From NCBI GenBank assembly GCA_029288275.1, contig JARIHM010000158.1, positions 1 through 10,983 on the forward strand: 10,983 bases of DNA, in the 5' to 3' direction. The stretch's first letter is position 1. Every line of letters starts with the position of its first letter. Made by a program: the position numbers and the translations under genes. This DNA comes from Candidatus Saccharimonadota bacterium (GTDB lineage: Bacteria > Patescibacteriota > Saccharimonadia > UBA4664). Under the pieces are notes generated by a model. That model was not told the origin of the DNA. It worked only from the letters and a program-made list of their open reading frames with translations, and did no database searches. Of this stretch, positions 5,465-10,983 are shown one piece after another.

Positions 5465-5540
5465 TGGTGATCCCACGGGGACTCGAACCCCGGTTGCCGG
5501 GATGAAAACCCGGTGTCCTAGGCCACTAGACGATGGGACC
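5465..5540 (-). tRNA. tRNA-Glu (anticodon UUC)
   Basis: The minus strand folds as a complete 76-base cloverleaf. The acceptor strand GGTCCCA pairs with TGGGATC (one G-U). The anticodon stem CCGGG/CCCGG holds the loop TTTTCAT, giving anticodon TTC for glutamate. The T arm contains GGTTCGAGTCC. The discriminator is A and the CCA end is encoded in the DNA. The gene has its own promoter upstream (5574-5602) and a terminator downstream (5395-5433), so it is a single-gene unit. Confidence 0.97.
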
Positions 5541-5573
5541 ATGAGCGAGGAAGTGGCAGTTTTTAACCGTCAA

Positions 5574-5602
5574 ATAATACCATTTGCGCAAGATATAATC
5601 AA
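5574..5602 (-). promoter_or_regulatory. Promoter of tRNA-Glu
   Basis: On the minus strand, TTGATT (5597-5602) and TATTAT (5574-5579) are 17 bases apart, and the -10 is preceded by TGG, an extended -10. Transcription would start about 26 bases before the tRNA. Confidence 0.75.
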
Positions 5603-5615
5603 CCTTAATAGGAGA

Positions 5616-5645
5616 GGGCCCGCCCAACCGAAGTTGGGCGGGCCC
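5616..5645 (-). terminator. Strong hairpin with UUCG loop after the leftward acyltransferase operon
   Basis: GGGCCCGCCCAAC and GTTGGGCGGGCCC form a perfect 13-bp stem. On the minus strand the loop is UUCG closed by C-G, an extra-stable tetraloop. There is no T-run after it on either strand, so it may stop transcription poorly and act more as a 3'-end stabiliser, or separate the operon from the tRNA promoter. Confidence 0.55.
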
Positions 5646-5659
5646 CAGTGGTTACTGAT

Positions 5660-5864
5660 CGCGAATTCGCGTCGGAGCTGTTCGCGGAAACTGATCTTGC
5701 GAACGAGTTGAGCCAGACAAAGAAGCTCACCATGCCCAGGCCTAGGCTGCCCGAGAGCAGATTCTGGCCCAGAGGATGGCCGTCGGCTGGCTGAGCGTGA
5801 ACCCCAGGGTCCCAACCACCAACGCCGTGCCAGTCCAGATGGGACGAACCGTGGAGGTCTTCAT
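5660..5864 (-). pseudogene. Small two-helix membrane protein gene, apparently frameshifted
   Basis: ATG 5864 opens a 40-residue frame, MKTSTVRPIWTGTALVVGTL followed by GFTLSQP, and stops at 5742. The first part looks like a membrane helix, but the end (TAILWARICSRAA) does not look natural. A second frame over the same DNA reads LGQNLLSGSLGLGMVSFFVW followed by LNSF, a good second helix. A third frame then gives VRKISFREQLRREFAISNHW, a plausible basic tail. This suggests one small two-helix membrane protein broken by one or two frameshifts near 5750-5800 and 5700, by mutation or sequencing error. It starts 23 bases after the acyltransferase stop, so the two probably share a transcript. The left limit is approximate. 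I do not recognise the family. Confidence 0.5.
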
Positions 5865-5887
5865 GTTGCTCTCATCATGAGCATGGA

Positions 5888-6541
5888 TTAGTCGGTGGTT
5901 ACCACCGGAGATTGGCCAGACAGCTCCGCAATGCGGTTGGCCAGATCGGCCAGGAACGTGCTCTGGTCGGGGTAGTCGGCGGGCATCATCGGCTCGCCAA
6001 AGGCCACGGTGACGCGTTGCCACATGCGGATACGGCGTGAGCCCAGCGGCCAGACCACATTGGTGCCCTGGACGCCGGCCGGGATTACCGGCGCACCGGT
6101 GGCAAAGGCGATGACCGCCACGCCAGGCTTGAGCTTCTGCAACTGGCCGGTGGGCGAGCAGCGGCCTTCGGGAAAGATGATCCCCAGGCCGCCGGCCTTC
6201 AGATGGCGGATGAGCTTAGCCGTGGCCTTCAGGCCAGAGGCGTGGTTGCCGCGGTGTACCGGCACGTGGCCGAGTAGCCACAGTATCATGCCCAGTACCG
6301 GTATGCGCCACAGTCCGCGTGTGGCCATGGCCGCAGCATTGCGTCGCAGCGCGCCCCAGACATAGGGCGGGTCGGCCAGTGAAATGTGGTTACAGGCTAC
6401 CAAGGCGGCACCCTTGGCCGGCACATACCGGCGGCCTGTGACCGTCACCGGGAACAGCCGCGACAGCGCCAAGCTGCGCAGAAATCCGCGCAGTAGCTTG
6501 GTGAGTGCCCAGGCGTGGGGCTGCAAGCTTCGAGGTTTCAC
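5888..6541 (-). CDS. 1-acylglycerol-3-phosphate O-acyltransferase-like protein (PlsC family)
   Basis: This enzyme of 217 residues, probably membrane-associated, transfers acyl chains to lysophospholipid-type acceptors, as in phosphatidic acid synthesis. All four family motifs are visible. Motif I is NHISLAD, with catalytic His52 and Asp57. Motif II is VPVHRG, with Arg97. Motif III is FPEGR (123-127), and motif IV is VIPAG (152-156). The length is typical of short bacterial members. The hydrophobic IPVLGMILWLLG before motif II would dip into the membrane. The frame is open to TTG 6556, but GTG 6541 has AAGGA six bases upstream and is preferred. The small membrane protein gene follows in the same direction. 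Confidence 0.9.
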   Translation of the reverse strand: MKPRSLQPHAWALTKLLRGFLRSLALSRLFPVTVTGRRYVPAKGAALVACNHISLADPPYVWGALRRNAAAMATRGLWRIPVLGMILWLLGHVPVHRGNHASGLKATAKLIRHLKAGGLGIIFPEGRCSPTGQLQKLKPGVAVIAFATGAPVIPAGVQGTNVVWPLGSRRIRMWQRVTVAFGEPMMPADYPDQSTFLADLANRIAELSGQSPVVTTD

Positions 6542-6619
6542 GAAGTGTCCTTTCAAAGCTCGATGGGATATTGACCGGAGCGGCCAATCATATATTATCT
6601 AACTTTGTTTAGAATCTGT

Positions 6620-6970
6620 CTATACTTTTCGGCCAAGAGCACGGTCTTCAACCTGCACTTCAAGTGAACGGCTACGCAATCGCTCCACGAATTCTGCGAG
6701 CCGCTGCGGAGCGTAGCCGCCAACGTCGGTACCGAGCAGTTCACCCTCGTTAGTCACCAGGATGAGCCAGAGAGGGACGCCCTGATTCAACATTGGCTGT
6801 CGGTCGCTGTCTTCATCCACGGCCTTAATGAATTCTATGGAGTTTGTCTTCATAAGTTGCTTAGCTGACTGAATAATCTTCGGCCTCAGAGCTGGATGAT
6901 TAAGGCCAAACGTCTGGGGCTCTTGGTCAACGGGCGGCACAGAAGGTTTCTTGTAAATATGGGGTCTCAC
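6620..6970 (-). CDS. Thioredoxin-fold protein lacking the CxxC active site
   Basis: The frame has up to 116 residues. Residues about 44-98 fit the second half of a thioredoxin: IEFIKAVDEDSD, then GVPLWLILVTNEGELLG with Pro66 in the cis-proline position, then GGYAPQRLAEFVERL. Where CxxC would be expected the sequence reads HPAL (25-28), followed by Pro30, and there is no cysteine in the whole protein, so it cannot do thiol-disulfide exchange. The start is uncertain: GTG 6970 has no ribosome binding site and overlaps a -10-like TATAGT, and GTG 6940 is an alternative. It lies 78 bases upstream of the acyltransferase gene in the same direction and diverges from the GH5-like gene. A binding or scaffold role is possible but not shown. 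Confidence 0.55.
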   Translation of the reverse strand: MRPHIYKKPSVPPVDQEPQTFGLNHPALRPKIIQSAKQLMKTNSIEFIKAVDEDSDRQPMLNQGVPLWLILVTNEGELLGTDVGGYAPQRLAEFVERLRSRSLEVQVEDRALGRKV

Positions 6971-6991
6971 TATAGCATGGGGTGCTATACT
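6969..6991. promoter_or_regulatory. Inverted repeat holding divergent -10 elements
   Basis: TATAGCA (6971-6977) and TGCTATA (6983-6989) are perfect arms around TGGGG. The right arm contributes to a plus-strand -10, TATACT (6986-6991), for the GH5-like gene. The left arm contributes to a minus-strand -10, TATAGT (6969-6974), for the thioredoxin-fold gene. Neither has a good -35. It may be an operator covering overlapping divergent promoters. Confidence 0.45.
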
Positions 6992-7016
6992 TAACCATAA
7001 GCATTAAGATACGTCT

Positions 7017-8708
7017 ATGAAACGCCAGCGCCGGTTGCGCAAAGCCACGCTCTTTCTGATTCCCCGACGCCGTAGCACTCTTGCCATGGCGGCTTTTATT
7101 ATGGTGATGGTGGCTATTGGGATATATGTGGTAGGGCGAGGTCTGGGTGCAGGTACGTTTCATTTGAACGGCTGGCAGATCGTCGACCCAAACGGTGCCG
7201 TGTTTACGCCGGTGGGTGCTAATGTGGACGGGCCCCACTTTGTGTGGGGGAATCCCACGTTGGGTGAGAGCGGTTCGGCCCAAGCTGTCTGGAAGTGGAA
7301 TGCCATCCGCCTAAACAGCTCACTGGATAGCGGTTCCGAGCAGTACCCACAGTACAACGCTGGCGTTACACCTGGTATCTCCGGTATAAACAACGATTTA
7401 GATGGCATTGTTAATGAGTATACCGGCCGCCACATGGTAGTGATCATTGACATGCATCCGCGGGGCGATTGCGGCTACCCCACGAGTACCGACTACGCTG
7501 CCATCAAAACCTGGTGGATTGATAAGGCCACCCGTTATAAAAGCAATCCGTACGTTTGGTTCAATCTGGAAAACGAGCCTGGCGGTGGTAACGCCGACAG
7601 CGCTTGGATTAATCTAGCTAATGACTTCTCGAGCGCCATCCGGGGTACGGGCGCCCAAAACATGATTGTCTACGATGGTTCTAATTGCGGCCAAGAACAG
7701 AGCTACGGCGGCGACTGGCGCAGCCAGAGCGCCTTTCTGCTATACGGCCCTAGCCTTAGAAGTAGCTATGGCAACGTTGTTTTCTCGGCGCACATTTATG
7801 GCAACTGGTCGGGCAAGGCCAGCCAGCTCACCAGCTTCATCCAGGCGATGCATAGCCAAAATCTACCGCTCATGATCGGCGAGACTGGCTGGATTGATGG
7901 CGACACCTCGGGCGACAACCCATTGCTCCAGGCTGGTACCCAGGCGGCCTTTAGTGTGGCGCCGGGCTTGGGCGTGGGCATATTGCCATGGCACGGTAAT
8001 GGTTTGAGCGGGTTTGAGTTTGTAAGTGGCGATGCGCCATTCTACAACGTGGTGGTGAATGGCGCAGGCAATCCTACCAATCTGGACGCATTGGGCCAGC
8101 TGATTTGGAACTATGGCCACAGTCTGAGCTCTAGTACGCCGGTGCCTACGCCTATACCCATCAAGACTCCTACGCCAACTCCTACTCTTACCAAAACGCC
8201 CGCGCCGACGGCTACTCCTAAGCCTACCCCGACGCCCACGCCAGTTATCACCTCCGGGCCTAGCAGGTTACCCACGCCACCGCCGACCGTGCTGCCGATT
8301 GGTGGTAGCGGCTCTACGGCCGGCGGCGCCAAACCGCCAGTGGTGAGCGGTACCATTACGGTGGCGCCGCCAGCAACCACCTCGGCTACTCACACGACGG
8401 TGCTGGTGGACGGCCAGCCCGTTTCTGCCACCGATCAGCTTAATACCAGCCAGCTTACCAATGGCCGGCACACTATCACGGTAGAAACAACGCTGCCTAA
8501 TGGCCAAAAGCAGCTAGCCAGCCGCACTGTCACCGTCCAGAACCAGCTGACGCCACTCCAAGCCATCCGTAATTTCTTGTTTGCGCCGTTTAGCGGCAAT
8601 GTGAATCTAGTGAGTGTATCTTTAGTGCTCTTGGTGGTAGTGCTGGGTATAGGCGCTGGCCTTATTATTCGATACTGGGCTTGGCATAGGCATAATATGA
8701 CGATGTAA
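7017..8708 (+). CDS. GH5-like secreted glycosidase anchored by helices at both ends
   Basis: This protein of 563 residues is built for the cell surface. A basic start and hydrophobic segment (about 22-40) act as a signal anchor. The catalytic domain (about 47-368) has GH5/clan A features: IIDMH with His147, the acid/base Glu187 in LENEP, HIYGNW with His259 and Tyr261, the nucleophile Glu289 in LMIGETGW, and Trp325 in ILPWHGNG. A Pro/Thr-rich spacer spans about 373-426, followed by an Ig-like segment (about 455-507, LVDGQPVS to SRTVTV) and a final membrane helix (about 532-553) with a short basic tail. It probably cleaves a beta-glucan or related polysaccharide; cellulase, mannanase and others share these motifs. 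The upstream ribosome binding site is weak. A strong terminator follows. Confidence 0.85.
   Translation: MKRQRRLRKATLFLIPRRRSTLAMAAFIMVMVAIGIYVVGRGLGAGTFHLNGWQIVDPNGAVFTPVGANVDGPHFVWGNPTLGESGSAQAVWKWNAIRLNSSLDSGSEQYPQYNAGVTPGISGINNDLDGIVNEYTGRHMVVIIDMHPRGDCGYPTSTDYAAIKTWWIDKATRYKSNPYVWFNLENEPGGGNADSAWINLANDFSSAIRGTGAQNMIVYDGSNCGQEQSYGGDWRSQSAFLLYGPSLRSSYGNVVFSAHIYGNWSGKASQLTSFIQAMHSQNLPLMIGETGWIDGDTSGDNPLLQAGTQAAFSVAPGLGVGILPWHGNGLSGFEFVSGDAPFYNVVVNGAGNPTNLDALGQLIWNYGHSLSSSTPVPTPIPIKTPTPTPTLTKTPAPTATPKPTPTPTPVITSGPSRLPTPPPTVLPIGGSGSTAGGAKPPVVSGTITVAPPATTSATHTTVLVDGQPVSATDQLNTSQLTNGRHTITVETTLPNGQKQLASRTVTVQNQLTPLQAIRNFLFAPFSGNVNLVSVSLVLLVVVLGIGAGLIIRYWAWHRHNMTM
8137..8296 (+). repeat. Pro/Thr-coding degenerate repeat in the glycosidase linker
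   Basis: Repeated CC(T/G)AC(G/T) units encode the TPTPTP-type spacer between the catalytic and Ig-like domains. The repeat is degenerate at the third base, which suggests selection for the protein sequence and not a fresh microsatellite. Confidence 0.7.
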
Positions 8709-8713
8709 ATAAA

Positions 8714-8750
8714 AGAGGCCCAATGGAATATTGCATTCCATTGGGCCTTT
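8714..8750. terminator. Bidirectional terminator between convergent genes
   Basis: AGGCCCAATGGAAT (8716-8729) and ATTCCATTGGGCCT (8735-8748) form a perfect 14-bp stem around ATTGC, with an A-run before and TTT after. It serves the glycosidase gene on the plus strand and the small-protein cluster on the minus strand. Confidence 0.9.
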
Positions 8751-8758
8751 AGCTGTGG

Positions 8759-8947
8759 CTACTTTCCTCCTCTAGCCTTGAGTTCAGTCGAGGTTATGAC
8801 CTCAAATTTCCCCCCATGTGGGTATTTCCTTTGCCTCTTGTCACCGTTCATTTGGCGACAAACGAGTTTGGCATGAGTCTGGGATGTGGGCCCTTCGAAG
8901 ATGCTGGTTCCTCCTACGTTCGTAACGTAGTATCGGCCAACACACAT
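8759..8947 (-). CDS. Small unknown protein, third of a tandem trio
   Basis: The protein has 62 residues and is not recognised. It begins MCVGRYYVTNVGG and ends GGKFEVITSTELKARGGK. The strand-like start (YYVTNVGG), middle helix and final G-x-x-V-I-x-x-x-x-L element recur in the two genes upstream, so the three look like diverged copies. ATG 8947 is preferred over the upstream in-frame GTG 8968: a GAGG lies a few bases before the ATG, and MC also opens the first gene of the trio. It is separated from the middle gene by 88 bases and ends just before the bidirectional terminator. Confidence 0.6.
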   Translation of the reverse strand: MCVGRYYVTNVGGTSIFEGPTSQTHAKLVCRQMNGDKRQRKYPHGGKFEVITSTELKARGGK

Positions 8948-9035
8948 AGTGCCTCGTTTCTCGATCACTCAGAGACCGGTGTGCCAGCTTTCCGCATCCC
9001 CAGGGGAATTACGCGGTCTGATGCACGGCGTCTTC

Positions 9036-9266
9036 CTAACAGAGCTTGTCCTGCTTTGGCTGCCGGTTGTGCTCCTGTGCCTCTCTGAATGACCGTTCAG
9101 CTTCGGCATGCTGTTGTTGAACCTTCTTCAGCTGGCCCCTGGGAACTACCATGCCGCCATTCTGTTTGGCTTGCTGGTCGGCTTGCTTTCTGTTGTCAGA
9201 GCTCGAGAGCGGTACGCCGCGGGCATTGATTACAACGTACCGACCGAGCTTGCTGGTACCGGACAC
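9036..9266 (-). CDS. Small unknown protein, middle of a tandem trio
   Basis: This is a 76-residue protein of unknown function. LGRYVVINARGVPLSSSDNR is followed by an Ala/Gln/Lys helix and GGMVVPRGQLKK. A Gln/Glu/His-rich, probably helical tail (about 45-70) then follows, which the other two copies lack. GTG 9266 is well supported: GGAAGGAG (complement of 9273-9280) lies six bases upstream. The first segment closely resembles that of the downstream gene (GRYYVTNVGG) and the order of elements matches both neighbours. It starts 29 bases after the first gene's stop, so one transcript is likely. The layout recalls small DUF2188-like proteins, but I cannot claim membership. Confidence 0.65.
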   Translation of the reverse strand: MSGTSKLGRYVVINARGVPLSSSDNRKQADQQAKQNGGMVVPRGQLKKVQQQHAEAERSFREAQEHNRQPKQDKLC

Positions 9267-9295
9267 ACGGTTCTCCTTCCAAGATCACAATTTCC

Positions 9296-9478
9296 TCACT
9301 GGTTGTGCTCTTTGCGCCAGGTGGCGAGGTCGGTGCTGAGGATGACGCCGTACGGCTTGTTCTGCTTGGTTGGGTCGGCGTTGTGCCTGGTAGCTGCGGT
9401 TGTGAGCTTGTGGTAGTTGTAGGACATCTCTCGAACATTGCCTCGTGAATCGATCAGCACATGCTTCGGTCCGCACAC
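9296..9478 (-). CDS. Small unknown protein, first of a tandem trio
   Basis: The protein has 60 residues: MCGPKHVLIDSRGNVREMSY leads into a helix-like middle and then KPYGVILSTDLATWRKEHNQ. HVLIDSRGN matches YVVINARGV of the middle gene, and GVILSTDL matches EVITSTEL of the third gene. GTG 9478 is the only usual start after an in-frame TGA (9500-9502). A GAGGGG lies 11 bases upstream, rather far, and a minimal ATG-TAA (9480-9485) sits between them. The in-frame codons just before GTG would read EECKV and join CGPKH into a C-x2-C-G-x-x-H knuckle like that of the CxxC gene near 4500, so the true N-terminus may be longer through an unusual start. It ends in TGA. Confidence 0.6.
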   Translation of the reverse strand: MCGPKHVLIDSRGNVREMSYNYHKLTTAATRHNADPTKQNKPYGVILSTDLATWRKEHNQ

Positions 9479-9516
9479 CTTACATTCTTCCCCTCGTTGT
9501 CAATGGCCGTTTATCT

Positions 9517-9548
9517 CAAAAACTCTCTAGCGATTGCTCCTAGAGAGT
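9517..9548 (-). terminator. Attenuator-like hairpin in the leader of the small-protein cluster
   Basis: ACTCTCTAG (9522-9530) and CTAGAGAGT (9540-9548) form a perfect 9-bp stem with a nine-base loop. On the minus strand it is followed at once by TTTTT (9517-9521), as in a rho-independent terminator. No leftward gene ends here, since pyruvate kinase lies beyond in the other direction. It stands between a candidate minus promoter (9571-9579) and the first small gene, so conditional early termination is plausible. On the plus strand it lies 46 bases before the pyruvate kinase ATG. Confidence 0.55.
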
Positions 9549-9570
9549 GGTACGGTAAAGAACGGAAAAG

Positions 9571-9579
9571 ATTGTATCA
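9571..9579 (-). promoter_or_regulatory. Candidate extended -10 promoter for the small-protein cluster
   Basis: On the minus strand TGATACAAT is an extended -10 (TG, one base, TACAAT). There is no good -35, as is common with extended -10 sites. Transcripts would start near 9564 and run through the hairpin at 9517-9548 into the first small gene. It overlaps the pyruvate kinase leader, so the two genes' control regions overlap. Confidence 0.4.
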
Positions 9580-9593
9580 CAAAAAGAGGTCTT

Positions 9594-10983
9594 ATGCTTG
9601 CTGCATCATTTAAACGTACCAAAATTGTGGCCACGATTGGCCCGTCGTCAAATTCGCCGGAGGTTCTGGAGGAGCTGCTACTGGCCGGTGCCAATGGCTT
9701 GCGCCTGAATTTTTCCCATGGTACGCACGAGCAGCACGGCGCGGTCATTAAGCTGGCACGCCAGCTGAGCCATAAGCTGGAGCGGCCGGTGGCTATGATC
9801 GGCGATCTCCAGGGGCCGAAGATTCGCGTGGGCGCGCTGCCTACCGACGGCCTGCCCTTTGTGCGCGGTCATGTGGTGCGGTTTGAGTATGGTGCTGATT
9901 ATGACAAGCACGGCATTATTCCGGTGCAGCATGATGTGAGCAAATATCTCAAGCCGGGTGAGCGAATCTTCCTGCGTGACGGTCAGATCGAGGTAGAGGT
10001 GGAGAAGATCGAGAAAACTCTCATTACCGGCAAGGTGCTGGCACCGGGCTTGCTCTTTAGCAACCAGGGCATGAACTTGCCGGATACCGACCTGGGCGGT
10101 GACATCCTGACGCCCAAGGACGTGGCCGACATTGAATTTATGGCCAAGGCTGACGTGGATTATGTGGCGCTGAGCTTTGTGCAGACGGCGCGTGATATCA
10201 CCAATCTGAAGGACCGGCTGAAGAAGCTAGGCGCCGACGTAAAGGTGATTGCCAAGATCGAGACGGCCGCGGCGGTGGAAAATCTGGAAGAGATTTTTGC
10301 CGCTACCGATGGCGTGATGGTGGCCCGAGGCGATCTGGCCATTGAGACCAAGCCTGAGGCGGTGCCGGCCGTGCAGCGCCGCATGGTGGAGCTGGCCAAG
10401 CAGTATCGCAAGCCGGTGATTGTGGCTACGCAGATGCTTGAAAGCATGATCCAGTCACAGTCACCCACGCGAGCTGAAGTGAGCGATGTGGCCACTGCTG
10501 TGCTCGAGGGTGCCGACGCTGTGATGCTTAGCGGCGAAACAGCCATGGGCTTGTTCCCGGTGGAGACCGTGCGCATGATGAAACGCGTAATTCTGTATAC
10601 TGAGCGCGAAGAACTGGCCAAGCAGGCGCTGGAGCCGCGGCGGTTTGGTGATGAGGGCAACAAGGCCAATGCGATTTCGGCTGCGGCCGTAGTGCTGGCG
10701 CACCAGCTCCCGGCCAAAGTGCTCATTGCCGAGACGGCTACTGGGCAAACGGCGCTGAATATCTCGAGCCTCCGCCCATCGGCGCCCATTGTGATGGTGA
10801 CGCACCAGTCGCGGGTTTATAATCAGCTGGCTATTGTATGGGGCGGCAAATCGTACCTGCACGACCAGCCAGCCGAAGCCGCCGATCACGTCGTACGCCA
10901 GCTGCGCGCGGCCGGTAACATTGCCCAGGGCGACGCGCTGGTGGTGGCTTCGGGCAATCAGCCCGGCGTTACCGGCGGCACCG
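9594..10983 (+). CDS. pyk: Pyruvate kinase (partial, cut by window end)
   Basis: This enzyme makes ATP and pyruvate from phosphoenolpyruvate and ADP in glycolysis. It is present for 463 codons and open at the right edge. The closing QPGVTGGT is the usual C-terminal element, so only a few residues should be missing. Motifs run in order: TKIVATIGPSS (9-19), GLRLNFSHG (35-43), DLQGPKIRVG (71-80), the catalytic AKIE with Lys221 and Glu223, MVARGDLAIE with Asp247, PVIVATQMLESM (274-285), and the ADAVMLSGETAMG region. Both the TIM-barrel and the C-terminal domain are present, with no extra PEP-utiliser domain so far. ATG 9594 has AGAGGT three bases upstream. No convincing plus-strand promoter is seen in the short gap. 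Confidence 0.97.
   Translation, partial: MLAASFKRTKIVATIGPSSNSPEVLEELLLAGANGLRLNFSHGTHEQHGAVIKLARQLSHKLERPVAMIGDLQGPKIRVGALPTDGLPFVRGHVVRFEYGADYDKHGIIPVQHDVSKYLKPGERIFLRDGQIEVEVEKIEKTLITGKVLAPGLLFSNQGMNLPDTDLGGDILTPKDVADIEFMAKADVDYVALSFVQTARDITNLKDRLKKLGADVKVIAKIETAAAVENLEEIFAATDGVMVARGDLAIETKPEAVPAVQRRMVELAKQYRKPVIVATQMLESMIQSQSPTRAEVSDVATAVLEGADAVMLSGETAMGLFPVETVRMMKRVILYTEREELAKQALEPRRFGDEGNKANAISAAAVVLAHQLPAKVLIAETATGQTALNISSLRPSAPIVMVTHQSRVYNQLAIVWGGKSYLHDQPAEAADHVVRQLRAAGNIAQGDALVVASGNQPGVTGGT

Noticed and set aside
8111..8380. Leftward Val/Gly-repeat protein
   Set aside because: The GVGVGVG pattern is simply the antisense of the Pro/Thr linker repeat of the glycosidase gene.
8816..9416. 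Rightward frames opposite the small-protein trio
   Set aside because: They lack ribosome binding sites, whereas the leftward frames have a strong one at 9273-9280, shared sequence features and a common terminator.
10160..10789. Leftward frame of 209 residues
   Set aside because: It lies wholly antisense to pyruvate kinase, with low-complexity Ser/Ala/Thr composition.
1..10983. CRISPR array, insertion sequence or integrase
   Set aside because: No regularly spaced direct repeats, transposase or recombinase motifs, or paired terminal repeats were seen. The tRNA 3' end was not repeated elsewhere as an attachment site would be, as far as can be judged by eye.

Overview
The window reads as a bacterial chromosome segment using the standard code (TAA, TAG and TGA all end convincing frames). 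It has compact genes, good Shine-Dalgarno (SD) sites and sigma70-type promoters. The mix of a core glycolysis gene, a PlsC-like acyltransferase, a membrane-anchored GH5-like hydrolase with a Pro/Thr linker, and many very small unrecognised genes would suit a Patescibacteria (possibly Saccharibacteria) genome. That placement is an inference and no marker here proves it.

Left part (1-2040): the first 15 codons of a leftward gene with a signal-like start, then a rightward set of an AraC-type regulator, a DJ-1/PfpI-family protein and a DUF2277 protein. This looks like a small stress-response set. It ends at a terminator-like hairpin that lies inside the decayed C-terminus of a VOC/glyoxalase gene on the other strand.

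2058-4250: a tight leftward operon of a GbsR/MarR-like repressor, a DrrA-type ABC ATPase and a DrrB-type permease, a regulated exporter. Upstream is a perfect 24-bp palindrome flanked by two symmetric extra half-sites, very probably the repressor's operator. A 12-base copy of a half-site recurs 165 bp away, in front of the next gene.

4413-5540: two small unknown rightward genes (one with a CxxC motif, one basic), several hairpins and terminators, a strongly structured stretch at 4904-4993 that may be a small RNA, and a leftward tRNA-Glu(UUC) with its own promoter and terminator.

5646-6970: leftward genes for a small two-helix membrane protein that appears frameshifted, a lysophospholipid-type acyltransferase and a thioredoxin-fold protein lacking its CxxC.

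7017-10983: a GH5-like glycosidase with a membrane helix at each end, a bidirectional terminator, three tandem leftward small genes that resemble one another and are preceded by an attenuator-like leader, and a rightward pyruvate kinase gene cut by the window end.

The candidates for something undescribed are the tandem small-protein cluster with its leader, the structured RNA, and the nested operator that may link the exporter to the CxxC small gene.
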